Assembly (NCBI GenBank): GCA_019192445.1
Contig: JAHCMK010000001.1
Coordinates: 1 to 64,000, forward strand
Source of the DNA: Oceanococcus sp. HetDA_MAG_MS8
Lineage (GTDB): Bacteria; Pseudomonadota; Gammaproteobacteria; Nevskiales; Oceanococcaceae
Length of the DNA stretch: 64,000 nt
Reading direction: 5' to 3'
The notes under the pieces: model-generated
Database searches by the model: none
Seen by the model: only the letters and a program-made list of their open reading frames with translations
Told to the model about the DNA's origin: nothing
Shown: positions 39,174-48,231 of the stretch, piece by piece
Layout of the letters: every line of letters begins with the position of its first letter
How positions within the stretch are numbered: the first letter of the stretch is position 1
Made by a program: the position numbers and the translations under genes

Positions 39174-41017
39174 ATAAGCGTTTAGTGATCAGCGCGTTCC
39201 TGGGTCTGGTTGCGGGACTGGCGGGATGTAGCGTGATGCAGAACTCCTGGCATGCGGTGAATCCTGTACAGCCCGACAGTAGCTACCCGACTACGGCTGC
39301 CGGGGCGCGGGCTTTTTTGGCTGACTATGATCGGGATATCCGAGAGATTGCGACCGAGGCTTACAAGGCGGCTTGGCTACAAGCGACCTATATCACCCCG
39401 GACAGCCAGCTCATCGCCGCCAAGGCTTATGAGCGTCTGCTGGCCTGGAATGCGGAGCGGGCGATTGCGGCGCGACAGTTCGATGGTCTCAAGCTAGACG
39501 CTAACCTGCGCCGCCAGTTAGAGCTCTTGCGTCTTTCCAATGGAGTACCCACGGACCCGGAGGCATTAGCTGAGCTCACCACCTTGGGGAGCGACTTGGA
39601 AGCGACGTACGGATCTGGGCGCTACTGTCCTGAAGGCCCAGAGAGTTGCCAGCAGCTTGGGGCGCTGGAGAAGGTGCTGGCCAGTTCACGCAATGCGGAC
39701 GACTTGCTGGAGGCCTGGACTGGCTGGCGCACCATCTCACCGCCAATGCGCCAGAACTATGCGCGCTTTGTGGAGCTGCAAAATAGCGGCGCTCAAGAAC
39801 TTGGCTTTAGCGATGCTGGGGAGTACTGGCGCGCCCAGTACGATATGGCTCCAGAAGCTTTCTCCGCTGAAGTAGAGCGCTTGTGGGAGCAGGTATCACC
39901 ACTCTACGAGGCGCTACATTGTGAAGTGCGGGCGCAGCTCAATAATGGGTATGGCGATGAGGTGGTGCCTAAGGATGGGCCGATCCCTGCTCATTTATTG
40001 GGAAATATGTGGTCCCAGCAATGGGGCAACATCTACCCCTTGCTGGTCCCGTATCCCGATGCCCCTGCTGCCGATATCACGGCGGCCCTGGAAGCGCAGA
40101 AATACACCGCTGAGCGGATGGTGCGCCAGGCAGAAGGGTTTTATACCGACTTGGGGCTGCCCTCATTGCCTGCGAGCTTTTACGAACGCTCGATGCTCAC
40201 CAAACCCCGGGATCGGGATGTGGTGTGTCATGCCTCGGCTTGGGATTTGGATTTTTCCGGGGATGTGCGCATCAAAATGTGCATACAGCCCGACAGCGAA
40301 AACCTCACCACCATCTATCATGAGTTGGGCCACATCTATTACGACTTGGCGTACAACCCATTGCCGGTGATTTTTCAAAATGGGGCCCATGACGGTTTTC
40401 ATGAAGCCATCGGTGACACCATGGTGCTGGCGATGACGCCGGACTACTTAGCGAGCGTGGGCTTGGCTGAAACGGCGGATAACTCGTCCGTGCAGGCAAC
40501 GATCAATGCGCAAATGCAAATGGCCTTAGACAAAATCGCTTTTCTGCCGTTTGGGCTATTGGTGGACCAGTGGCGCTGGAAGGTTTTCAGTGGCGAGGTC
40601 ACACCCGACAACTACAACGCTGCATGGTGGGATCTGCGCGAGAGCTATCAGGGCATTGCTGCCCCACTGCCGCGCAGCGAAGACGATTTCGACCCCGGAG
40701 CCAAGTATCACATCCCCGGCAATACGCCTTATATGCGGTACTTCCTTGCACACATTCTGCAGTTCCAGTTCTACCAGGCCATGTGTGATGCCGCTGGCCA
40801 TGAGGGGCCGCTGCATAGCTGCAGTTTTGCTGGTTCCGAAGAGGCCGGTGCAAAGATGTGGGCTTTGCTTTCGGCCGGGCAGTCCAAGCCATGGCCGGAG
40901 ACTTTAGAACTGCTGACCGGAAGCCCCTCCATGGATGCTGCCGCCGTCATTGATTACTTTCAGCCCTTGATGGGATGGCTGGAGAAGCGCAATCAGGGGC
41001 GCAGCTGCGGCTGGTAA
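39170..41017 (+). CDS. M2-family peptidyl-dipeptidase (ACE-like) lipoprotein
   Basis: 615 residues. Lipoprotein signal peptide with LAGC (Cys20). The zinc motif HELGH lies at about residue 384 and continues as HIYYDLAYNPLP, with the third ligand in HDGFHEAIGDTMVL; this is the full M2 angiotensin-converting-enzyme signature. Such enzymes remove C-terminal dipeptides. Lipid anchoring puts it in the periplasm or on the outer membrane, so released dipeptides could be taken up by the POT transporter encoded just upstream with a 4-bp overlap. A terminator follows 23 bp after the stop. Confidence 0.95.
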   Translation: MNKRLVISAFLGLVAGLAGCSVMQNSWHAVNPVQPDSSYPTTAAGARAFLADYDRDIREIATEAYKAAWLQATYITPDSQLIAAKAYERLLAWNAERAIAARQFDGLKLDANLRRQLELLRLSNGVPTDPEALAELTTLGSDLEATYGSGRYCPEGPESCQQLGALEKVLASSRNADDLLEAWTGWRTISPPMRQNYARFVELQNSGAQELGFSDAGEYWRAQYDMAPEAFSAEVERLWEQVSPLYEALHCEVRAQLNNGYGDEVVPKDGPIPAHLLGNMWSQQWGNIYPLLVPYPDAPAADITAALEAQKYTAERMVRQAEGFYTDLGLPSLPASFYERSMLTKPRDRDVVCHASAWDLDFSGDVRIKMCIQPDSENLTTIYHELGHIYYDLAYNPLPVIFQNGAHDGFHEAIGDTMVLAMTPDYLASVGLAETADNSSVQATINAQMQMALDKIAFLPFGLLVDQWRWKVFSGEVTPDNYNAAWWDLRESYQGIAAPLPRSEDDFDPGAKYHIPGNTPYMRYFLAHILQFQFYQAMCDAAGHEGPLHSCSFAGSEEAGAKMWALLSAGQSKPWPETLELLTGSPSMDAAAVIDYFQPLMGWLEKRNQGRSCGW

Positions 41018-41040
41018 CGGTCCTCTTGGGCACAAACAAC

Positions 41041-41067
41041 AAAGGCGCCGCAGTGGCGCCTTTGTTT
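41041..41067 (+). terminator. Intrinsic terminator after the POT-M2 peptidase operon
   Basis: AAAGGCGCC (41041-41049) and GGCGCCTTT (41055-41063) form a perfect 9-bp stem with a 5-base loop, followed by GTTTT. The flanking A's may let it work weakly in the other direction for the converging small gene at 41109. Confidence 0.85.
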
Positions 41068-41108
41068 TATGTGGGATAGGACCGGGCTTAGCTTCTGGCC
41101 ATCAGGGT

Positions 41109-41378
41109 CTAACTGCGCGGGTTGTCCGGTTCGGGCAGCCCTTCAAGCTCGCTGAGCCAGTCGTCGCTGGGGTTAAGTAGGCGACGCATTTCGCGCTCTT
41201 CGCGGGCGCGCTCCACATCGCGCCAGTTGCGGCGGGCGCGACTGCTACTAGGGCTCATGACCAGCTTGGCGGAAAAGTCCGCCTCCGCATTATGCTCGGC
41301 AATGTCGTCGGATGCCTCTTCGAAGTCCAGCGGCTCGTCGTCGAACTGATCTTTGGCGGTTTTGCTGCGGCTCATCAC
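41109..41378 (-). CDS. Small charged cytosolic protein, function unknown
   Basis: 89 residues, acidic in the first half (KDQFDDEPLDFEEASDD) and with an Arg-rich helix in the second (SRARRNWRDVERAREEREMRRLL). The pattern of an acidic head and a short basic helix recalls the small PA3496/DUF3545-type proteins of gammaproteobacteria, but the likeness is weak and I cannot assign a role. Two ATGs in a row mark the start. It sits between the M2 peptidase terminator and the RND permease gene, with 63 bp to the latter. Confidence 0.7.
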   Translation of the reverse strand: MMSRSKTAKDQFDDEPLDFEEASDDIAEHNAEADFSAKLVMSPSSSRARRNWRDVERAREEREMRRLLNPSDDWLSELEGLPEPDNPRS

Positions 41379-41441
41379 ACACTCCTAGTGAAACCTGCAA
41401 TGGCAATCTTTTCGCGAAGTATTGCTCAGCTTTCCGAAAAA

Positions 41442-44400
41442 TCAAGCATTTTGTAACTCGACTTCAGTCGCAGGCCTGAGGGTGGTTTGCCGATCCTGGC
41501 GGCGCCCTTGCCAAGCCAACAGAACTGGGGTCAAGAACAGTGTGATCGGCGTTGCAAATGCCAGGCCACCGGCGACTGCAGCGGCCAGTTGTACCCACCA
41601 CTGAGAAGCCGGTGCGCCGTAAGTCACCTCACGGCTAAATAGATCAATGTTGAGCTGCAGCACCATGGGTAGCAGGCCCAGGATCGTCGTAGCCGAAGTC
41701 ATTAATACCGGTCTTAAGCGCTGGGCACCGGTACGCAGTACCGCTTCGACGGCCTCCATACCCTGGCGGCGCAGCACGTTGTACGTATCGATGAGCACAA
41801 TGTTGTTATTCACCACGATTCCGGCGAGGGAAATTACGCCCACGCCGCTCATCACAATCCCGAAGGGCTTGTTCATGAGTAACAGGCCTAGCAAGACCGC
41901 GGCCGTGCTGAACAGCACGGCGGATAGCACCAGGCCGGCTTGATAAAAGCTATTGAATTGGGTGACCAAGATCACCAGCATCACAAATAGGGCGGCGAGG
42001 AAAGCCTGGCTGAGGAAGGCCTGAGATTCGCGCTGGTCTTCATCTTCACCACGGAAAACAACGGCCAGTCCATCGACGCTCAGGGGTTGGTCCTGCAGGC
42101 TTTGGCGCAGCTTACGGATCTGATCATCGACTAGCAGGCCGGTTTCTACGTCCGCGCCAACGATGGAGGTTCGCTGCATACCGCTGCGATAAATGGAGCC
42201 AACCTTTGGAACAGGCCGCCGCTCGACGAAATGGGCCAGTGGTACCGGCCCAGCAGGTGTGGCAATGGTCAGGCGGTCCAGCTCGCCCAGGTGGCGGTCT
42301 CGCGGTAGGTAACGTATGCGAATATCCAGCTCATCATCGGCGTCTTCTGGCCTGTAGGTACCCAGCTTTACCCCATTGGTAATGAGCTGCACAGCATTCC
42401 CGATGCTAGATACGTCCACGCCATAGCGCGAGGCTTCCAGGCGGTCCACTTCCAACTGCCATTCGATACCGGGTAGGGGCAGGTTGTCATCCATATCAAC
42501 AAAGCCACCCAAATCACGCATCCGTTGGTGGATTTCCTCCACGCCGCGACGCAGTCTGGACGTGGACTTTGCTAGCGATTCCTCGCGCGTGACCTGTAGC
42601 TCAAGCGTGACGGGCTTGCCGGAATTGGGGCCGTTTTCTTCGGCGCGAATCTCCAGTTCTATACCGGCGATGTCGGCGGTGTCCTCACGAATTTGGTCAA
42701 GGATGGTTTCGGCCGGAGCGCGCTGGTCCCAGTCCAGAAACTCTAAGGAAATGGTGCCGATGACATCGGCTGCGCCCTCGCGGGAATTACTGCTGCCCAC
42801 CCGTGTCGTAATATGCCGAATGCCTTCTCGGCCAAAGATGCGCTCTTCGACTTGCGCCACAATGGCATTGCGTTGTTGCAATGACATATCGCCGCGGGCC
42901 CGAACCTTCACCTGCGCGTTTTGTGGCTCCACATCAGGAAAGAACTCGACGCCGGGTCCAAAGCTGATATAGCTCACAAAAATCATGACCACCGCAGCAA
43001 AAGCGCCCATCAATGTGCGTCCAGGGTGCTCTACCAGCCACTCCAAGGTTTTGACATAGCGGGCGTTGAGGCCACGGAGCTTGTCTAAATCGCCACTTTC
43101 GGCGGCCGCGAGTTCAGCCTGCAGCGCTGGGGACACGGCGCCGGGTCGGCCGATGACACCGCCCAGGGCAGGCACGAAGATCAGTGCCATGAACAGCGAT
43201 GCCGTGAGCGTGGCAATCAAAGTGATTGGCAGGTACTTCATGAACTCGCCCATGATCCCCGGCCAGAACAGCAAGGGAAGAAAAGCCGCCAAAGTCGTCG
43301 CTGTACTCGCGGTGATGGGCCAAGCCATGCGCTGTGCCGCGATGCGGTAGGCCTCCTTGCGGGTGTATCCCTCACACATCTTCCGATCCGCGAGTTCGAC
43401 CACCACAATGGCGCCGTCCACCAGCAGGCCTACGGCCATGATCAAAGAGAACAACACCATGATATTTATGGTGAGGCCCATCATGGCAATCACCAATATT
43501 CCGATCAGGAAAGCCCCCGGAATCGCAACGGCGACCAAACCAGCCGAGCGCACGCCCAGGATGCCAACGACCACGATGACAACAAGCAAAACCGCCGTGA
43601 GCACATTGTTCTGTAGGTCCCCCAACATCATTTTGATGTCTTCTGAGGAGTCTTGGGAAAAGCTCGCTTGAACACCAGCGGGCCAGCGCTGTTCGGCCTG
43701 AGCCACCACAGCCCGGACCTGCGCGATCGTGTCGATGACGTTCTCGCCAATACGTTTTTTGACTTCTAAGGTGATGGCTGTTTCACCATCGCTTCGGGCA
43801 ATGGAACTGGCGTCGCGAAAACTGCGGCGTACCAATGCCACATCGGCCATGCGTACAACGCGCTCACCATCCACCAGGATAGGCAGGTTGAATAGGTCTT
43901 CTGCTGACTCGATCAGTCCTGGTACCTTGACCGGAAACTGTCCGTCCTGAGTTTCCAGGTTTCCTGCAGCCACCAATTGGTTATTGCGCGCGATTAAGTT
44001 GAATAAGCTGGCCTGCTCAATGCCGTAAGTTTCGAGTAGCAATGGATCAATCAAGATCTCGAGCTGCTCTTCGCGGGCACCAGATATTTCTACCTCCAGT
44101 ACGCCGGATAAGCCCTCTAACTCGTCGCGCAGGTTCTGCGCCGCATGTACCAGCACGCGCTCGTCCACGAGACCGGATAAGGTGACGAGGATGACCGGGA
44201 ACAAGGCCACGTTAATCTCGTGGACGGTGGGCTCCTCGGATTCTGCGGGTAAATCTTGGCGGGCTTGGTCCACCTCTTCACGCACATCTAATAAGGCCTG
44301 ATCGGCATCGAAACCGGCGTCGAATTCCAAGGTCACCGAGGCGGAGCCTTGACGCGCCGAGGAGGTCATTTCCTTCACCCCCTCAATGGCGCGCAGCTTC

Positions 44401-44609
44401 TGCTCCATGGGTCGTACTAACAGGCGCTCGGCATCTTCGGGACTAATGCCGTCATGCACCATGGATACGTAGATATAGGGAATAGGAACGTCGGGATCAG
44501 ATTCCTTAGGGATTCCGGTGTAGGTCACCGCACCCACCACCAATACCAGCAGCAATATGAGCAACACAGAGCGCTGGTACTCCACGGCGGCGGCAATGAG
44601 CTGTTGCAT
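41442..44609 (-). CDS. RND efflux permease (HAE-1/AcrB-like inner membrane pump)
   Basis: 1055 residues with twelve membrane helices in the RND order: helix 1 (SVLLILLLVLVVGAVTYTGIPKESDPD), a large porter loop, helices 2-6 with VGLLVDGAIVVVELADRKMCEG (the proton-relay GxxVDxAIVV motif), a second loop, and helices 8-12 with GIVVNNNIVLIDTYN. Typical AcrB acidic pairs are only partly kept: one Asp (DGAIVVVE), with Asn in the second half. It uses the proton gradient to export hydrophobic compounds, with the adaptor encoded 4 bp upstream. No outer-membrane channel or TetR regulator gene is nearby. Confidence 0.95.
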   Translation of the reverse strand: MQQLIAAAVEYQRSVLLILLLVLVVGAVTYTGIPKESDPDVPIPYIYVSMVHDGISPEDAERLLVRPMEQKLRAIEGVKEMTSSARQGSASVTLEFDAGFDADQALLDVREEVDQARQDLPAESEEPTVHEINVALFPVILVTLSGLVDERVLVHAAQNLRDELEGLSGVLEVEISGAREEQLEILIDPLLLETYGIEQASLFNLIARNNQLVAAGNLETQDGQFPVKVPGLIESAEDLFNLPILVDGERVVRMADVALVRRSFRDASSIARSDGETAITLEVKKRIGENVIDTIAQVRAVVAQAEQRWPAGVQASFSQDSSEDIKMMLGDLQNNVLTAVLLVVIVVVGILGVRSAGLVAVAIPGAFLIGILVIAMMGLTINIMVLFSLIMAVGLLVDGAIVVVELADRKMCEGYTRKEAYRIAAQRMAWPITASTATTLAAFLPLLFWPGIMGEFMKYLPITLIATLTASLFMALIFVPALGGVIGRPGAVSPALQAELAAAESGDLDKLRGLNARYVKTLEWLVEHPGRTLMGAFAAVVMIFVSYISFGPGVEFFPDVEPQNAQVKVRARGDMSLQQRNAIVAQVEERIFGREGIRHITTRVGSSNSREGAADVIGTISLEFLDWDQRAPAETILDQIREDTADIAGIELEIRAEENGPNSGKPVTLELQVTREESLAKSTSRLRRGVEEIHQRMRDLGGFVDMDDNLPLPGIEWQLEVDRLEASRYGVDVSSIGNAVQLITNGVKLGTYRPEDADDELDIRIRYLPRDRHLGELDRLTIATPAGPVPLAHFVERRPVPKVGSIYRSGMQRTSIVGADVETGLLVDDQIRKLRQSLQDQPLSVDGLAVVFRGEDEDQRESQAFLSQAFLAALFVMLVILVTQFNSFYQAGLVLSAVLFSTAAVLLGLLLMNKPFGIVMSGVGVISLAGIVVNNNIVLIDTYNVLRRQGMEAVEAVLRTGAQRLRPVLMTSATTILGLLPMVLQLNIDLFSREVTYGAPASQWWVQLAAAVAGGLAFATPITLFLTPVLLAWQGRRQDRQTTLRPATEVELQNA

Positions 44610-44613
44610 GCGC

Positions 44614-45738
44614 TTAGCCCTCCTCGCGGCTCACACGGACTTGGTCGCCAGCACTGACAAAGCCCTGCCCGCGTCGGATGACCTCCACTTGGTCAGGCAT
44701 GCCCGTTAGCCATGCGGTTTGGCTATCCGTGCGGATCAAGCTCACGGCATAGCGGCGCACTTCACTGCTGTTGGGTTCCACGGCAAAAATGCCCAAGGTT
44801 CCCGAACTATCCAAATCCAACAAGCTAATAGGTAGGGAGTGAGCCATGGCCGAGCCCGTACCGATCACGCCTCTGAGGGATGCGCCGGCAGGGTGTTGAT
44901 CCGGGTTGTCCAAGCGCACGTCCACTCGGTAGGTTCGTGTTTGTGGATCCGCTGTATGCGCGACGAAGTGCACCTGGCCGCGAAGGTCCTGATCCTCACC
45001 CTCGCTGCCGTAAAGCCGTACGGACTGGCCACGCTGTAAAGAGCTGACATCGCGTTCGCTCACGTAGGCGACTAACCGAAGGGGATTCAGCTGTGCGATC
45101 TCGGCAAGAGGGTTACCGGTTTTGAGGTAGTCGCCCACATCGACCAACCGTGCCTCCAGCCGCCCAGCAATGGGGCTGCGAACGGTACTCGCATCCAAGT
45201 CCAATTGTGCCTGCTGGACTTGAGCCTGACTGGCTCTCAGGCTGGCTTCGCGTTCAGCGAGTTGATTGGCGCTCAGGTGTCCTTGTTTACGCAGACGCTG
45301 CGCTGCAGTGTATTCGGCCTGAGCTTGTTTCAATGCCGCCTGTGCTTGTGCGAGCACCGCTTGGCGCGCGCGCGGATCAATCCGCAGTAACACCTCTCCA
45401 GCCTGGACCTCGGCGCCCGGCTCGTGCAGCACTTCAATGACGCGCCCTTCGGTTTCCGCCGCAAGAGTGGCACTGGCCCAAGGTTGGGTAAATCCGCGGA
45501 TCTGGCGACTCAGCTCTACGGGTTGAGCCACGCTGGTTTCAACTTGCACACTCACCTGGCGCTGTGCCGGAAGCTGTGTTTGCTGCGCAGCGGATTCCTC
45601 GGCGGCCGCAGGTGAGCTGCCCAGCTGGCCACTGAGAATCCATCCCGCAAGCACTATCGCTAGGGCTGCGGCGATGAGCCAAGGGCGACTTTGCCCGCCC
45701 TGCGCCCGGAAGCTAACGGAGGCGATGGATGCATTCAT
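44614..45738 (-). CDS. RND efflux periplasmic adaptor (HlyD/AcrA family)
   Basis: 374 residues from the ATG at 45738, just ahead of a single membrane anchor (LIAAALAIVLAGWILSG); the frame is open to 45855 but that extension is unlikely. Family features: ATLAAETEGRVIEVLHEPGAEVQAGEVLLRID (lipoyl half), a coiled-coil hairpin (QAVLAQAQAALKQAQAEYTAAQRLRKQGHLSANQL), then STVRSPIAGRLEARLVDVGDYL. It bridges the permease to an outer-membrane channel. The C-terminus ends 4 bp before the permease start. The 276-bp region upstream (45739-46014) should hold the promoter, but no box pair was convincing. Confidence 0.94.
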   Translation of the reverse strand: MNASIASVSFRAQGGQSRPWLIAAALAIVLAGWILSGQLGSSPAAAEESAAQQTQLPAQRQVSVQVETSVAQPVELSRQIRGFTQPWASATLAAETEGRVIEVLHEPGAEVQAGEVLLRIDPRARQAVLAQAQAALKQAQAEYTAAQRLRKQGHLSANQLAEREASLRASQAQVQQAQLDLDASTVRSPIAGRLEARLVDVGDYLKTGNPLAEIAQLNPLRLVAYVSERDVSSLQRGQSVRLYGSEGEDQDLRGQVHFVAHTADPQTRTYRVDVRLDNPDQHPAGASLRGVIGTGSAMAHSLPISLLDLDSSGTLGIFAVEPNSSEVRRYAVSLIRTDSQTAWLTGMPDQVEVIRRGQGFVSAGDQVRVSREEG

Positions 45739-46014
45739 CAGATCAACGGTCCTTGTTTGACGCGGCGGGGATGGTCGCCAGCGACTCGCAGTACCTAGGC
45801 AATAGGTCCTGGCAAGGTCTGAGATCGCGGCATTCGCGATCATTGTCCATCCCACAAATCAATATCACTAGAGCCCATTATGGCTTAGTCACTAGCGGGT
45901 CGCGGCGGAACTCAGACCCAAAGGCCTTTGTTGGCGTATTGCTGTGCGCTGGTATCGTCGGCGGTGGGGCTGCGCTCTTGGTACTTCAGCGCCTGCAGGT
46001 CGTCGCGCTCGGAG

Positions 46015-46626
46015 TTATGTGCTGCGTTGCCAGAGCGCCTGAGCGGGGATAAGCCCCATGCGACGTTGCGCAAGGAAATCGCGGGGTTGGTCCAGGTCGG
46101 GTAGGGCGGGGCGTAGCAGTCGGCCGCCACCACAGCGGCGAAAGTTTCGCTGAGTTTGTCGCAGGACTTTGGCGCTGCCCCAACTCATGGCAGCCAAAGC
46201 ACGTGGTTGACTGGCTGGCATGTAGAGGGCCACATAGCCTCCATCTTCAGCAGGGATCACAGTGGGTTGGAGACCGTACCGGAGGCGCTGCAGTTGCTGC
46301 GAAGTGAGGGCAGGACAATCGGTGCCAACGACAATGACGGGTTCACGCCTGCCTCCATAAGCAATCGCCTGTTGCATTTTCTGCCCCAGGTCACCACGAC
46401 GTTGCCGGCGCACCTGAAGGCCTTGGCGGCGGAGCCGCAGGAACCGTCCATGGTTGGTTCGCGGTGTCGCCCAGATGGTGAGAGGCTTCCCGGTTGCACG
46501 CATTCGGCGCACGGTGTCAGCGATTAGCCAAGCCTGCAGCCGGGCAGCGCCAGCAGCGCCCAACTTGGGTATGAGACGGGTTTTGCAGCGACCTTTGGCC
46601 GGGCAACGAGCGAGAATGGCGATCAC
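46015..46626 (-). CDS. DUF2064 / TIGR04282-type glycosyltransferase-like protein
   Basis: 203 residues. Opens with [21 protein letters not shown], the nucleotide-binding start of this GT-A-like family, and has [17 protein letters not shown] (Asp metal-binding motif) and [12 protein letters not shown]. Relatives have been named after arsenosugar biosynthesis clusters, where they pair with a radical SAM protein; no such partner is present, so the substrate is unknown here. The C-terminal third is unusually rich in Arg and Gln. It reads away from the tRNA-Ala gene. Confidence 0.85.
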   Translation of the reverse strand: MIAILARCPAKGRCKTRLIPKLGAAGAARLQAWLIADTVRRMRATGKPLTIWATPRTNHGRFLRLRRQGLQVRRQRRGDLGQKMQQAIAYGGRREPVIVVGTDCPALTSQQLQRLRYGLQPTVIPAEDGGYVALYMPASQPRALAAMSWGSAKVLRQTQRNFRRCGGGRLLRPALPDLDQPRDFLAQRRMGLIPAQALWQRST

Positions 46627-46676
46627 AAGAGGCTAGGCTGTTCGGTAGGAATGAATGAAGCTAGAATGAGAAGCAC

Positions 46677-46752
<76 letters not shown>

Positions 46753-46771
46753 TATAACCGGGCGCCGCCCA

Positions 46772-46792
46772 GGGTGGTCTTGGCGGCCACCC
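46772..46792. other. Hairpin between tRNA-Ala and the glycine-zipper gene
   Basis: GGGTGG (46772-46777) pairs with CCACCC (46787-46792), extendable to 8 bp with a T-G pair. It lies immediately past the stop of the minus-strand gene and 20 bp past the tRNA, but neither direction has a T tract. It may act as a processing or weak termination element. Confidence 0.3.
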
Positions 46793-46796
46793 ACAA

Positions 46797-47210
46797 TTAG
46801 CGCCAGCCGATAACCTCATACCCTTGCTCGGCGAGGCAACGACGGACGAAGGCTTGTTCTACAGAGTCTGGGCGATTTGCCTCGCGCATGCCACCGAGCA
46901 GGCCGCGTACAGCCCCCGACGCAGCCCCAGCCTCCGCGCCTCTGCCAGCATCGCCGAAGACGCTGCCCGCAGCGGCCCCGATAGCTGCACCTGCTAAGGC
47001 CCCGCCGGCGGCTGAGCCTATGGGGTTTGCCTGGCGTCCTGCCGCCCCGTGGGCCTTGGCGCGACTACGGCACTCCACGGCCGCCTGCTCAGCAGCCGCA
47101 GGTCCCAGGGCTTGATAGGTACTGTTGGGGTAGAACACTGGGGTGGGTGCTCGGGCCGAGCAGCCCACGCTGAGCCAGCTGCAGACGATGATGAGGACAC
47201 AGGCTTTCAT
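46797..47210 (-). CDS. Glycine-zipper lipoprotein
   Basis: 137 residues from the ATG at 47210, which has AAGGAG 7 bases upstream; the frame is open to 47243. Lipoprotein signal peptide ending LSVGC. A glycine-zipper helix pair follows (GSAAGGALAGAAIGAAAGSVFGDAGRGAEAGAASGAVRGLLGG), of the kind in SlyB/Rcs-linked outer-membrane lipoproteins. The C-terminal part EQAFVRRCLAEQGYEVIGWR is a known ending of such lipoproteins. Probable role in outer-membrane integrity. Confidence 0.85.
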   Translation of the reverse strand: MKACVLIIVCSWLSVGCSARAPTPVFYPNSTYQALGPAAAEQAAVECRSRAKAHGAAGRQANPIGSAAGGALAGAAIGAAAGSVFGDAGRGAEAGAASGAVRGLLGGMREANRPDSVEQAFVRRCLAEQGYEVIGWR

Positions 47211-47433
47211 GGCTAAGCTCCTTGATGGTCCGTATGGCTGCATACCGCCAAGCGCAGGGTGGGTTTGGCTGTCTTGCGTGTGAGCATAGCTCTAATGCGT
47301 GGCTGAAGGCATCGGCAAGCGAAGCATGGTGGCCCGCCGCTGGAGCGCAACCGCTTAGGCCGCATCAGGCCGGTGCGGAGCCCCGCAGCGTTGAGTCAAC
47401 ACCGACGGCGGGTCAAATTGCGAGCTCAGCACT

Positions 47434-47931
47434 CTATTCTGCCCCCCCCCAATGCGCTGGGGGTGGGCCGCCGGGCCTTTGCTGCGAGAGTACACCGGGG
47501 CGACGCGGCGGGCCTTCCCACTGCTCCGCCCAGCGGTGGCGGTCAGCCGGCGGAAGGGCTTTGGCGACCTCCACGACACTGGCATGCAGCCGCTGCTGCG
47601 CGGCATCGGTGCTCTCGCGCATGTGTTCCAGCGCCACCCTCATTCGTTCCGGGTCGAATGGGTCCTGCCGCAGGGCTTGAGCGACGGCTTGGCGGGCGTT
47701 GCGATGGGCTGTGCGGATGTCCAACAGATCTTTGCGCTGGGCGAGCAATTGTCTGCGCATCAGCGGCCTGGCCGCTGTTGGCAAGCTGTCTTTCAGGTGC
47801 TGGGCGATCGGAGGCACAGGGCCAGGGCCACGCTTGTGCCCCAGCATCAGCCCGGACAAAAAGAAGTTTGCACCTAAGGACAGCCCTAAGATCAGAAAAA
47901 CGGCGATGAGCCAGGGTTTTGAGATCCACAT
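47434..47931 (-). CDS. Periplasmic CpxP/CnrX-like heavy-metal-sensor protein (Metal_resist type)
   Basis: 165 residues. N-terminal signal anchor (PWLIAVFLILGLSLGANFFLSGLMLG). The remainder is a helical LTXXQ/CpxP-like domain with MRRQLLAQRKDLLDIRTAHRNARQAVAQALRQDPFDPERM, and a Pro/Gly-rich tail. Such proteins sense metals or misfolding and feed anti-sigma systems. Last gene of a four-gene unit with EF-hand, sigma factor and small membrane protein. A run of nine G near the stop (plus-strand C9 at 47442-47450) could slip and change the last residues. Confidence 0.8.
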   Translation of the reverse strand: MWISKPWLIAVFLILGLSLGANFFLSGLMLGHKRGPGPVPPIAQHLKDSLPTAARPLMRRQLLAQRKDLLDIRTAHRNARQAVAQALRQDPFDPERMRVALEHMRESTDAAQQRLHASVVEVAKALPPADRHRWAEQWEGPPRRPGVLSQQRPGGPPPAHWGGAE

Positions 47932-47943
47932 AAGTTGCTCCGC

Positions 47944-48231
47944 TTAAACGCTGCCGTAGGCTAGGGCGACCCAGTCTAGGCTGTAGTCGGGGCTGGCTAA
48001 GCCCTGAGTGCCGGCGATAAAGCCCAACACTGCGCAGGCCGTTGCCAATCCGGAGCTGGCGGCAAGCCAGAGTGGCCAACGCCAGCCTTGCGACGATGTA
48101 GGAGGTATTTGCGCATGCTGGCTAGGGATTTGCAGCAATGTCTCCCGTAGGTCTTCGCGCAGCGGCGTGGTGGCGAAGGCTTCGCGTAGCAGCTGTTCTG
48201 GGATGTCGTTGTTTTTCTGAGTATCAGGCAT
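47944..48231 (-). CDS. Small single-pass membrane protein, putative anti-sigma factor
   Basis: 95 residues from the ATG at 48231, with GGAG 11 bases upstream; a GTG at 48240 is the alternative. A soluble N-terminal half (LREAFATTPLREDLRETLLQI) is followed by one transmembrane segment (WPLWLAASSGLATACAVLGFIAG). It lacks the zinc anti-sigma HxxxCxxC motif. Position, overlapping the sigma factor stop by 8 bp and lying before the CpxP-like protein, suggests it restrains the sigma factor (inference). Confidence 0.65.
   Translation of the reverse strand: MPDTQKNNDIPEQLLREAFATTPLREDLRETLLQIPSQHAQIPPTSSQGWRWPLWLAASSGLATACAVLGFIAGTQGLASPDYSLDWVALAYGSV

Noticed and set aside
45729-46052. 107-residue plus-strand frame between adaptor and DUF2064 genes
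   Set aside because: Overlaps the adaptor start and the DUF2064 C-terminus, and has no recognisable sequence.
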